A stretch of DNA of 19,424 nt from Pseudomonadota bacterium (GTDB taxonomy: Bacteria; Myxococcota; Bradymonadia; UBA4248), in assembly GCA_017613855.1 (NCBI GenBank), contig JAGACY010000323.1:1-19424 (forward strand), in the 5' to 3' direction. This document shows, one piece after another, positions 6,561 through 13,221 of the stretch. The notes under the pieces are model-generated. The model saw only the letters and a list, made by a program, of their open reading frames with translations. It had not been told where the DNA came from and did not search any database. The position numbers and the translations under genes were made by a program. The number at the start of each line of letters is the position of its first letter. Positions within the stretch are counted from its first letter, which is position 1.

Positions 6561-8116
6561 TCCAATCCGCATGCGGCAACCTCAGACTCGACGACGGCGA
6601 AGAGTGCGATGACGAATTGCTCGGCGAAAAAACATGCGGAGATTTCATTCCCATGTCAACCGGGGAACTGTATTGCAATACGGATTGCCACATTGAAACC
6701 TCTTTTTGCACCTTGCCAGTTGAAGATTCTCCCTGTGATCCAGCTTCTTTTATTGAAAGCTGCGACGGTATCTACCCTGTGTTCTGTACCCTCGATGAAG
6801 AGGAGAATGGCGTCGTCGTCAATGGCAGTGTGTATTGTGATGATGACGAAGGCATGGCCTGTCTCGTCTTTGGCAGCGGAACCGATGCTTATGCAGGGTG
6901 CGTGCATACTACCGATGATGCATGTTCCACCCTGGACGAAAAGATCTACCGATGTGACACAACAACCGACTACCAACAAAAGCCATTCTCGCTTGAACTG
7001 GTCTGCTCGCAGGCGAATGATGGCAACCTGTATTACAAACCGGTATCCAAGGAAATGTGTGAAGCCCAAACCCCAAGTTGTCTGAGCGAGACACAGCAGT
7101 GCGGTCAGCTGATAGAAGGCGAAGGCACCGAATGCCCGGAAGACTTCATCCCCAGCTGCGCAGCCGGCGAAATCATGGTTGACTGCGATTACGATGATGC
7201 ACAGGAAAAGAATGTCATCACGGCAGAAGCTTGCCCCTCGGGACAGGTATGCGCCGTCAATAATGCGGGCTATCCCGGCTGTTTTGAAGAATGTATGACC
7301 GAAGGGGAGACCGTCATACGATGCGAGGCTGGTTACTCAAGAACTTATGTCTGCAGCAGCCTGGGAGAACAGTTCGTCTATTTATTGGATGATTACGAAT
7401 CATGTTTGCATGGCTGCGATACACCTGACAAAACCTGTCTGAAGCTCTCCGAACAGGAGGATCAAAGCTGCGAATCCGATCCTTTTGAAACCAAATGCGA
7501 TGGTACCGATGTCCTCCTGACGTGTAACACCACATATACGATTGAGGCCACCTCCTGTAACAATGAATACATGTCCGGGTATGTCTGTGACAATGGCAAA
7601 TGCGTGGAACCCTGTGAAACGCTCGAAGAAATCAAATACAGCTGCACATACAGCGACATTGTAGAACTGCACAAATACGTCTGCGCTTCATCCGATACAC
7701 AAATGATTTGGACAGAAGATATCACTGCGGTTGAAGTATGCGAATCTGATATATGTGATGAATCTTATGGCAAATGCATGTCTACATGCGATGCCGCAAC
7801 ATTTGTCCCCAGATGTGACGGCAAACTTGGTATGATGTGCAATGGTGAACATGAATATATATTCGATGACTGCGAAAAAGACTATTGCCACGTACTCGAC
7901 CTCAATGGTGACAAATGGCCGACCTGCCTAAAAGCAGAAGAAGAATGCCCCACGCCTACCGATCGAACGAATTACTGCACCCAGATAGACGGCTTATATT
8001 TCGAGGGCTATCGATCGTGCCGTGCCTCGGATGATGGGAAGAATTACTATTACGATGAACTTTTGTACGAATGTTCAGGCACTTGCAATGCAGAAGGTAC
8101 GGCATGCGCCGATTAA
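6449..8116 (+). CDS. C-terminal piece of the interrupted Cys-rich lipoprotein
   Basis: This stretch stays open for 555 codons from a GTG that is really an internal Val codon of the last repeat; there is no ribosome site, no signal peptide and no natural start, so it is a downstream fragment of the gene at 5279. It holds the eighth repeat, then a segment resembling the myxobacterial Cys-rich 'GEECDD...CNTDC' motif (about 6572-6706), and then about 450 residues of Cys-rich modules with irregular spacing (repeated CDxxxxxxxCDG and CxNGKCVEPC patterns). Without the N-terminal signal it would not be exported. It ends 28 bases before the kinase gene, so polarity from the stop could lower kinase expression. 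Confidence 0.6.
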   Translation: MEENEVQCAGDLIQTCIEGQWTDAAEPCEYGCYEGACFQSACGNLRLDDGEECDDELLGEKTCGDFIPMSTGELYCNTDCHIETSFCTLPVEDSPCDPASFIESCDGIYPVFCTLDEEENGVVVNGSVYCDDDEGMACLVFGSGTDAYAGCVHTTDDACSTLDEKIYRCDTTTDYQQKPFSLELVCSQANDGNLYYKPVSKEMCEAQTPSCLSETQQCGQLIEGEGTECPEDFIPSCAAGEIMVDCDYDDAQEKNVITAEACPSGQVCAVNNAGYPGCFEECMTEGETVIRCEAGYSRTYVCSSLGEQFVYLLDDYESCLHGCDTPDKTCLKLSEQEDQSCESDPFETKCDGTDVLLTCNTTYTIEATSCNNEYMSGYVCDNGKCVEPCETLEEIKYSCTYSDIVELHKYVCASSDTQMIWTEDITAVEVCESDICDESYGKCMSTCDAATFVPRCDGKLGMMCNGEHEYIFDDCEKDYCHVLDLNGDKWPTCLKAEEECPTPTDRTNYCTQIDGLYFEGYRSCRASDDGKNYYYDELLYECSGTCNAEGTACAD

Positions 8117-8144
8117 ACGATGGCCCCTCCCTTAGGATGTGAAC

Positions 8145-10382
8145 ATGCCGGAAATGCAGCCTCAATCTTCAAACCGACTTTCGCCTGCATACCCAAATGA
8201 ACGCCCCGGCATGAAGGTTAATGCCCCCCAAACCCCGGATGCATTGCAGTCCAAATATCGATTCATTCGGGAATTGGGACACGGCACACAGGGAAAAGTC
8301 TTTCTGGCAAAAAACCTGGCTAATGGCTCACGTGTCGCCGTCAAACAGCTCAGAATCGAATCGGTCAAAAATTGGAAAGCATACGATCTGTTTAAGCGTG
8401 AATCCGATGTTTTGGCCGACCTCCAAATCGATGGTATTGCCAGATTTTATGAGTCAATCGAATGCCTCGATGGTGACTCTCCCTGTGCCTGGATAGTCCA
8501 GGAGTATATTCCGGGACGCTCATTGCAGGATCTGCTCAGACAGGGACATCGCTTTGACGTACACACGGTTTATGATATTGCCCTGCAGGTTCTGGAGATC
8601 CTGAAAAACCTTCACACCCATGTACCGCCGATCATTCACAGGGATATCAAGCCCTCGAATTTGCTGCTGGTCCCGCGCAAGGCCAATGGTTACAAAGTCT
8701 ATCTCATCGACTTTGGGGCAGTGGCCAACCCCCAGATTCAGGGCGGTGGTTCGACGGTTGCCGGTACCTATGGATACATGGCCCCCGAACAGCTCATGGG
8801 CAAACCGGGCCCCGCATGTGATATTTATGCACTGGCAGCTGTCTTGGTCTATATGATGTGCGGCGTTTCGCCGGCGGATATGCCTGTGAAGGATTTCCTG
8901 CTCATTTTCGAACCCGAGATGCAGTCGGCACATCCCAGTGTTGTAAAAGTACTTCGGCAAATGCTCGAGCCCAAGGCAGAAGAACGCCTGGCGGATATCG
9001 AACAATTAAAAACGATATTTACACAATTTAAAAACGACGAATATCTTCTCAAAGATATATCGAATCTGGCCGAATGCTCATCATTACAATTAAATAACAA
9101 ACTCAGAGATATTCGGGAATACGGTGAAGCAGGCAATATAGAATTATGGCAAAGACTATCCGAAAAAACGCCGAGAGCAATCCCTGAATGCTGCGAATCT
9201 GTGTTATCCAATACCCAACAGTTCGAACTCGATGATCTCATTGTTTCTGCCCAAAGATCAGAATTGTTTACATCGTTCTGGGGGAAATTAATCGGATACC
9301 CTATTCTTGCCATACTCTCACCACTCATTTTGGGTACTGTGACAGGTGGTGGCGTCGGGATATTCATCGAAATCGTTATACTCGCTATCCTATTTTACTT
9401 CTTTCCATCCACAACATTAAAAGGATACTGCATTGCAGCTGCAGTGATGTGTGTTCTTATCATTATTGGAGATTTATCAGACAAATCAGATGCAAAAGTT
9501 GCAAAAAAGAATTGGTTAAACCAAATTCGCCAGGGAATTAAGACAAGGCGGTCAGCCAACGACTTTGAGGGCAATGAGCAAACAATATCTCAAACGAAAA
9601 AGAATATAATCGAAAAAGGCAGAAAAACCATCGCCCGCATTACATCTATCGAATATGTCCCCTGCGAAAGATATATGATCAAATTCAACAATGAATATAA
9701 AGAATTTGGGATGTTCATCATAAAATCGGGTAAGCCCGAAATGACGCCTCAGCCGGAATCCCAAACGATGCAGACCATTCCTGAACCGGAGACCACGACT
9801 GAGCCGCAAGCCGAACCAGAACCAGCTTCACCCAAGCCTGAAGAATCCTCTGAAGAAAAAAATACATGGTCTGGCTTTGCACAAAAAGAATATGAAAGCG
9901 GGCAACTGTTTAAAAAGGATTTTCCCATAGGAAATACGCAACATTTTGCCACCGAATCATCATTTCATATTCCAGAAAAAGCCGATAAGACCGCTGACGA
10001 AGAAACAACAGCAAACCAGAATGGCACCCAAACTCAAGAAGAAGAAGACCACCTCTTCTTTGCGGTATATTATGGTGCACCGACGTTCAAAATATCTTAT
10101 GCTTTCAATCCGCCCGACGATGTACGCGAAGAAGATATCATTCACGAATGTTATATTCACTATGATCCCGAAGATCATCTTAAAGTCGGGGATGCATTGC
10201 CCATATTATATTTAATTGAGCGTGTGAAAGAAGATATCAGTCTGCTGCCGGATTCGGATGGCATGTACCGGCAGAATGATGAGGAATTTACACACGAATA
10301 TATAACCAGCATGCCATTCCCATTCCCGATGGCCGATCCCATCGACGAAAGGGATATACTTTGCTGCAGCATTGGAAAATAA
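8145..10382 (+). CDS. Membrane-anchored Ser/Thr protein kinase
   Basis: 745 residues. The ATG at 8145 is chosen because AGGA lies seven bases upstream; a GTG at 8139 would leave one base. The kinase domain (about 39-297) is complete: Gly loop GHGTQG 45-50, VAVK with catalytic Lys 67, helix-C Glu 86, catalytic loop HRDIKPSN with Asp 167, DFG 189-191, APE 213-215. It should be active. Hydrophobic membrane segments follow near 381-400, 404-420 and 428-442. A basic helix, a Pro/Glu-rich linker (about 530-572) and a C-terminal acidic domain (about 636-745) come next; the piece YIHYDPEDHLKVGDALPILY resembles the DUF3592-type pattern, which is only a suggestion. It follows the broken Cys-rich lipoprotein gene by 28 bases and converges on a beta-propeller gene. 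Confidence 0.93.
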   Translation: MPEMQPQSSNRLSPAYPNERPGMKVNAPQTPDALQSKYRFIRELGHGTQGKVFLAKNLANGSRVAVKQLRIESVKNWKAYDLFKRESDVLADLQIDGIARFYESIECLDGDSPCAWIVQEYIPGRSLQDLLRQGHRFDVHTVYDIALQVLEILKNLHTHVPPIIHRDIKPSNLLLVPRKANGYKVYLIDFGAVANPQIQGGGSTVAGTYGYMAPEQLMGKPGPACDIYALAAVLVYMMCGVSPADMPVKDFLLIFEPEMQSAHPSVVKVLRQMLEPKAEERLADIEQLKTIFTQFKNDEYLLKDISNLAECSSLQLNNKLRDIREYGEAGNIELWQRLSEKTPRAIPECCESVLSNTQQFELDDLIVSAQRSELFTSFWGKLIGYPILAILSPLILGTVTGGGVGIFIEIVILAILFYFFPSTTLKGYCIAAAVMCVLIIIGDLSDKSDAKVAKKNWLNQIRQGIKTRRSANDFEGNEQTISQTKKNIIEKGRKTIARITSIEYVPCERYMIKFNNEYKEFGMFIIKSGKPEMTPQPESQTMQTIPEPETTTEPQAEPEPASPKPEESSEEKNTWSGFAQKEYESGQLFKKDFPIGNTQHFATESSFHIPEKADKTADEETTANQNGTQTQEEEDHLFFAVYYGAPTFKISYAFNPPDDVREEDIIHECYIHYDPEDHLKVGDALPILYLIERVKEDISLLPDSDGMYRQNDEEFTHEYITSMPFPFPMADPIDERDILCCSIGK

Positions 10383-10383
10383 A

Positions 10384-10417
10384 AAACGCCGCGTATCGCA
10401 ACGCGATAGCGGCGTTT
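10384..10417 (+). terminator. Probable bidirectional terminator
   Basis: A GC-rich 15-bp stem (one bulge) is flanked by an A-run on the left and TTT on the right, so it offers a U-tract in both directions. It starts two bases after the kinase stop codon and lies downstream of the converging beta-propeller gene, as expected for a shared terminator. Confidence 0.6.
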
Positions 10418-10460
10418 AGCGAGCCGTAGAGACGTGCGAACCGCACGTCTCAAGGCGAGC
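10384..10460 (+). repeat. Bulged-hairpin doublet 3 between convergent genes
   Basis: First hairpin 10384-10417: AAACGCCGC, unpaired G10393, TATCGC, loop AAC, GCGATA, GCGGCGTTT. Second: GAGACGTGCG, loop AAC, CGCACGTCTC (10429-10451), with flanking GCC-G-TA and AA-GGC that give the same bulged-G core with one A.A mismatch. Beyond that lie GA/GA and GC/GC. The doublet fills most of the gap between two converging genes. Confidence 0.75.
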
Positions 10461-10465
10461 AACGA

Positions 10466-12922
10466 TTAATACCACCAGTCATCATCCGTTTTTTCATACT
10501 TGATGACGCCGAAAGTCTCGTCTGGCTTGAGCGCATTGCTGGCTTTAAGGCCGTGGCGTGAAATGGTATAGATATAAGCATCTTGATCATAGACACCCTT
10601 GGTCTTAAAGTAGAAGCGCGAACGGCTGACCGAAGTCCACCAGTAGTGATCATCTGACGGTACGAGATCAGCATGATCGACGCCACCGAGGAATTCAAAG
10701 TCCGAATCGGGTGTGACGCGATAGACGAACATGCCCGAGAATTGCTGATAATTCCAGTCATACCAGCTATTGGTATACGTCCATTTTTCGAGGTTCACCG
10801 GGATGGCAAGCAGGCCGGAGCCGGCATGATACTGGAAGGCGTGGTGGTTGCTGAGGGCTTCGGACCAGCCGTAGGAACCGCCGGTCGAGCTCCATTCTTC
10901 ATCATTGATTTTGACCGTATATTTGCGCGTCGGCTTGGCAGGATTCGACACATCATACAAATCGAGCTTCATGCCGGTGATCGTGCCTGACTCGGTCGCA
11001 TCCTCGCCAATCGTGAGCAAATGATCTGCGCCGACAGGATGAATGTAGGATGAATAGCCATTGATCTTGAGTTCGCCCACCTGTTTGGGATTGGCGTGAT
11101 CGGACAAATCAAAGACGAAAAGCGGATCGGTGTTGCGATAGGTAACGACATAACCTTTATCGCCGAACATGCGGGAGGCATAGAGACGTTCATTCTTGCC
11201 AAAACCTTCGACAGAACCCGTTTCTGTCATGACTTTGGAGCCATTGATGTCCAAAACTGTGAGTTTATGCCCTGTCGGAGAATTGCTCCATCTCGACGGC
11301 GATGAAACGACGCGCAAATGGTTATCGTATTCACTGTAGTTGAAGCTATCATCTGCAATCCCCGTAATCTCACCGGAATTGACATATTGGACATCTCCGC
11401 CTTTGTTACCGAGGTTGAAGTGATGAATATGGGTGTAGCTCTTATCGCAGTCATCGTCAGTACAAGACCAGTACCAATTGTAGCTGAACGATGAAACATA
11501 GAGGTTCTTCTTCGAGGCATAGACGAGCCAGCCGCTGTCTGCGATGGCCGATGCTTTGAAATCCCCGTAATCATCGCCAGAGAATTCCGACACCATGAGG
11601 AATCCGTCATTTTGAGAGGCCATGGCAGGAATGTATAAATCCTCACAGCCAACGGCGGGCTTGGAATTCTTGCCATCAAAATAATTCGGCCAGTTAAAAT
11701 CGGCAATGTCAGGATATTTTTTATCTAACCATGCGCGAATGACAGGCAGATAGTTTTCCATGTTCTCTGCACTCTTCGCATGCCATTCATCTTGTTTTTT
11801 ACGATAATTCTCCCAATCCTCGTCAGACCAGTCATCGAAACTGAAATCATCTTCATCGCAGGGACTGTAGAATCTGGGCACGCCCGGGATATCATCGATG
11901 GAGAGCTTGTAAACATCATACCATGTATAGGCCGGAACTGCCGATGAAACGAGGTGCAGACGATTGTCGATGAGGCGCGCATCCTCAAATTGGCCTTCAA
12001 TCTGGTGCGATTTGAGGAGTTTGGGAGATTTGGGGTCAGAGACATCGAATATGCGTACGCTCACCACACCGTGATAGTGGCTATACCAGTAGTCCTCAGT
12101 GTAGCTCCATGTCTCGACCTGGCTGATGTCGATGAGTTTCTTGTCATCGGTCAGGAAAAGACCATAAGGATACATCCACTTATGTTCATCGGGATTGTTG
12201 CTCTTGAGCTCATCGCGGTCGATTACAGCGACTTCTTCCATCGCATCGACAGGCCAGATCTTCGAAATATGAATCTTGCGGCCGCGAATGGTATACATAT
12301 AAGTACCATCATTTTTCACAGTATCGAGCTCATCGACGCCCTCTTCCTGGACATTGGTCGTCGTGTATTCACCGGCACTATCATCCTTCGCAGCCTCTCC
12401 CGCATTATCAGATTCAGGGTCTGCACTGGGCATGACATCGTACCACACCCCACAGTAACTGTAGGATTTAAAACGACGCTCAGCCACGCGCATGGCCAAC
12501 GCATCCAAAAGGTGGTTGCGATAGTCGTCGCAGCTGACAGCCTTGTTGAGTTCCATGCGGCGCGTCGAGATGTTGGGCTTGTGCGTATCGGTATCCAGCG
12601 AGGGATCTTCTTCCGTCGTGATGGTACAATCGGTATCACCGCAGCCAGGCTTCGTCGGATCGCCTGGAGTTGTCTGATCGCCAGGATTCGTCGGATCGCC
12701 GGGATTCGTCGGATCGCCGGGATTCGTCGGGTCGCCGGGATTCGTCGGATCGCCGGGATTCGTCGGATCGCCAGGATTACCGGGATTCGTCGGATCGCCG
12801 GGATTCGTTGGGGTGGTCACATTCGCATCGACACAATCTTTGCACCAATACGGATCCTCATTACATCCCATCATCGCGCAGGCTGCCATAATGGATAATG
12901 CAAACACGGACAGTTTCTTCAT
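10466..12922 (-). CDS. Lipoprotein with C-terminal beta-propeller (PF09826 type) and PGDPTN linker
   Basis: 818 residues from the ATG at 12922, which has a strong AGGAGGA seven to eight bases upstream; the frame is open to 13048 but that extension has no ribosome site and would bury the signal. Signal MKKLSVFALSIMAACAMMGC, acylated Cys 20. Residues about 37-99 are a proline-rich repeat (PGDPTN). From about 187 the protein matches the family of secreted proteins with a C-terminal beta-propeller (Pfam PF09826): 'EYTTTNVQEEGVDELDTVKNDG', then repeated VFDLSDHANPKQVGELKI and LYDVSNPAKPTRKY blade motifs. The C-terminus is acidic and aromatic (DDDWWY). The function of this family is poorly known. 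It is a paralog of the gene at 13222-15624. Confidence 0.9.
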   Translation of the reverse strand: MKKLSVFALSIMAACAMMGCNEDPYWCKDCVDANVTTPTNPGDPTNPGNPGDPTNPGDPTNPGDPTNPGDPTNPGDPTNPGDQTTPGDPTKPGCGDTDCTITTEEDPSLDTDTHKPNISTRRMELNKAVSCDDYRNHLLDALAMRVAERRFKSYSYCGVWYDVMPSADPESDNAGEAAKDDSAGEYTTTNVQEEGVDELDTVKNDGTYMYTIRGRKIHISKIWPVDAMEEVAVIDRDELKSNNPDEHKWMYPYGLFLTDDKKLIDISQVETWSYTEDYWYSHYHGVVSVRIFDVSDPKSPKLLKSHQIEGQFEDARLIDNRLHLVSSAVPAYTWYDVYKLSIDDIPGVPRFYSPCDEDDFSFDDWSDEDWENYRKKQDEWHAKSAENMENYLPVIRAWLDKKYPDIADFNWPNYFDGKNSKPAVGCEDLYIPAMASQNDGFLMVSEFSGDDYGDFKASAIADSGWLVYASKKNLYVSSFSYNWYWSCTDDDCDKSYTHIHHFNLGNKGGDVQYVNSGEITGIADDSFNYSEYDNHLRVVSSPSRWSNSPTGHKLTVLDINGSKVMTETGSVEGFGKNERLYASRMFGDKGYVVTYRNTDPLFVFDLSDHANPKQVGELKINGYSSYIHPVGADHLLTIGEDATESGTITGMKLDLYDVSNPAKPTRKYTVKINDEEWSSTGGSYGWSEALSNHHAFQYHAGSGLLAIPVNLEKWTYTNSWYDWNYQQFSGMFVYRVTPDSDFEFLGGVDHADLVPSDDHYWWTSVSRSRFYFKTKGVYDQDAYIYTISRHGLKASNALKPDETFGVIKYEKTDDDWWY
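12626..12814 (-). repeat. 18-bp minisatellite encoding PGDPTN repeats
   Basis: At least six near-identical 18-base units (ggattcgtcggatcgccg on the plus strand) occur in tandem from about 12684, with partial units at both ends. Each codes for PGDPTN on the minus strand. Gly occurs once in six residues, so this is not collagen. It most likely forms a stiff spacer between the lipid anchor and the propeller. Copy-number change would stay in frame. Confidence 0.9.
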
Positions 12923-13034
12923 AATCTTCCTCCTAACTGTGATATTGCCGTCATTGCGACATAAAAGCATGCGTGTATCTTCGTGTGTCATTGAAATCAT
13001 GAACGATACTGAAATCGAATGAAACCCGCAGGGG

Positions 13035-13087
13035 GTTATATATAACAACTGTTATCTATACAATATCATCACCGTTATCGATACAAT
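13035..13087 (-). promoter_or_regulatory. Possible promoter with 14-bp direct repeats for the first beta-propeller gene
   Basis: On the minus strand TTGTAT (13058-13063) and TATAAC (13035-13040) have 17 bases spacing, a plausible sigma70-type promoter about 110 bases before the start codon. The plus strand holds GTTATC-N-ATACAAT twice (13051-13064 and 13074-13087), 23 bases apart, roughly two helical turns, and a GTTATATATAAC palindrome at 13035-13046. These look like binding sites for a regulator. Confidence 0.4.
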
Positions 13088-13136
13088 TCAACACCGGCAT
13101 GCAGCAGAACGCATGCGAACGAAATTGACAAATCAT

Positions 13137-13209
13137 GCATTGCGTATTGGCTGCAAGCCAATAGCAATGCACTGCCCATGCGTATTTGCCAAAGGCAAAT
13201 AGCAGGGCA
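13137..13209 (+). repeat. Bulged-hairpin doublet 4 (forward orientation)
   Basis: First hairpin 13137-13170: GCATTGC, unpaired G13144, TATTGGCT, loop GCA, AGCCAATA, GCAATGC. Second hairpin 13173-13209: TGCCC, unpaired A13178, TGC, unpaired G13182, TATTTGCC, loop AAA, GGCAAATA, GCA, GGGCA. It lies downstream of the second beta-propeller gene (minus strand), so the core orientation here is opposite to transcription. Confidence 0.82.
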
Positions 13210-13221
13210 AATTACGAACAA

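Larger units (their letters stand above)
5279..8116 (+). pseudogene. Large Cys-rich repeat lipoprotein gene interrupted by one TGA
   Basis: One reading frame runs from ATG 5279 (AAGGGG six bases upstream) to the stop at 8114-8116, 946 codons, broken only by TGA at 6347-6349. The frame, repeat spacing and amino-acid pattern continue unchanged across the stop: ...QCA-stop-DVVQTCIGGTWVDADEPC..., where sibling repeats have QCAND or QCAGD. So this is one gene with a nonsense codon, not two genes. The affected repeat has also lost two conserved Cys residues, which favours real decay over a sequencing error. Read-through, or a recent mutation in the sequenced strain, remain possible. The kinase gene follows after 28 bases. 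Confidence 0.7.

Noticed and set aside
12626..12814. Collagen-like domain
   Set aside because: Gly occurs at every sixth residue, not every third, so a collagen triple helix is not possible.
11954..12898. Long plus-strand frame opposite the first propeller gene
   Set aside because: Low-complexity IRRIAGIR-type repeats are the antisense of the PGDPTN minisatellite; the real gene is on the minus strand.
13137..13209. CRISPR array
   Set aside because: Only two hairpins with different sequences and no constant repeat with unique spacers.
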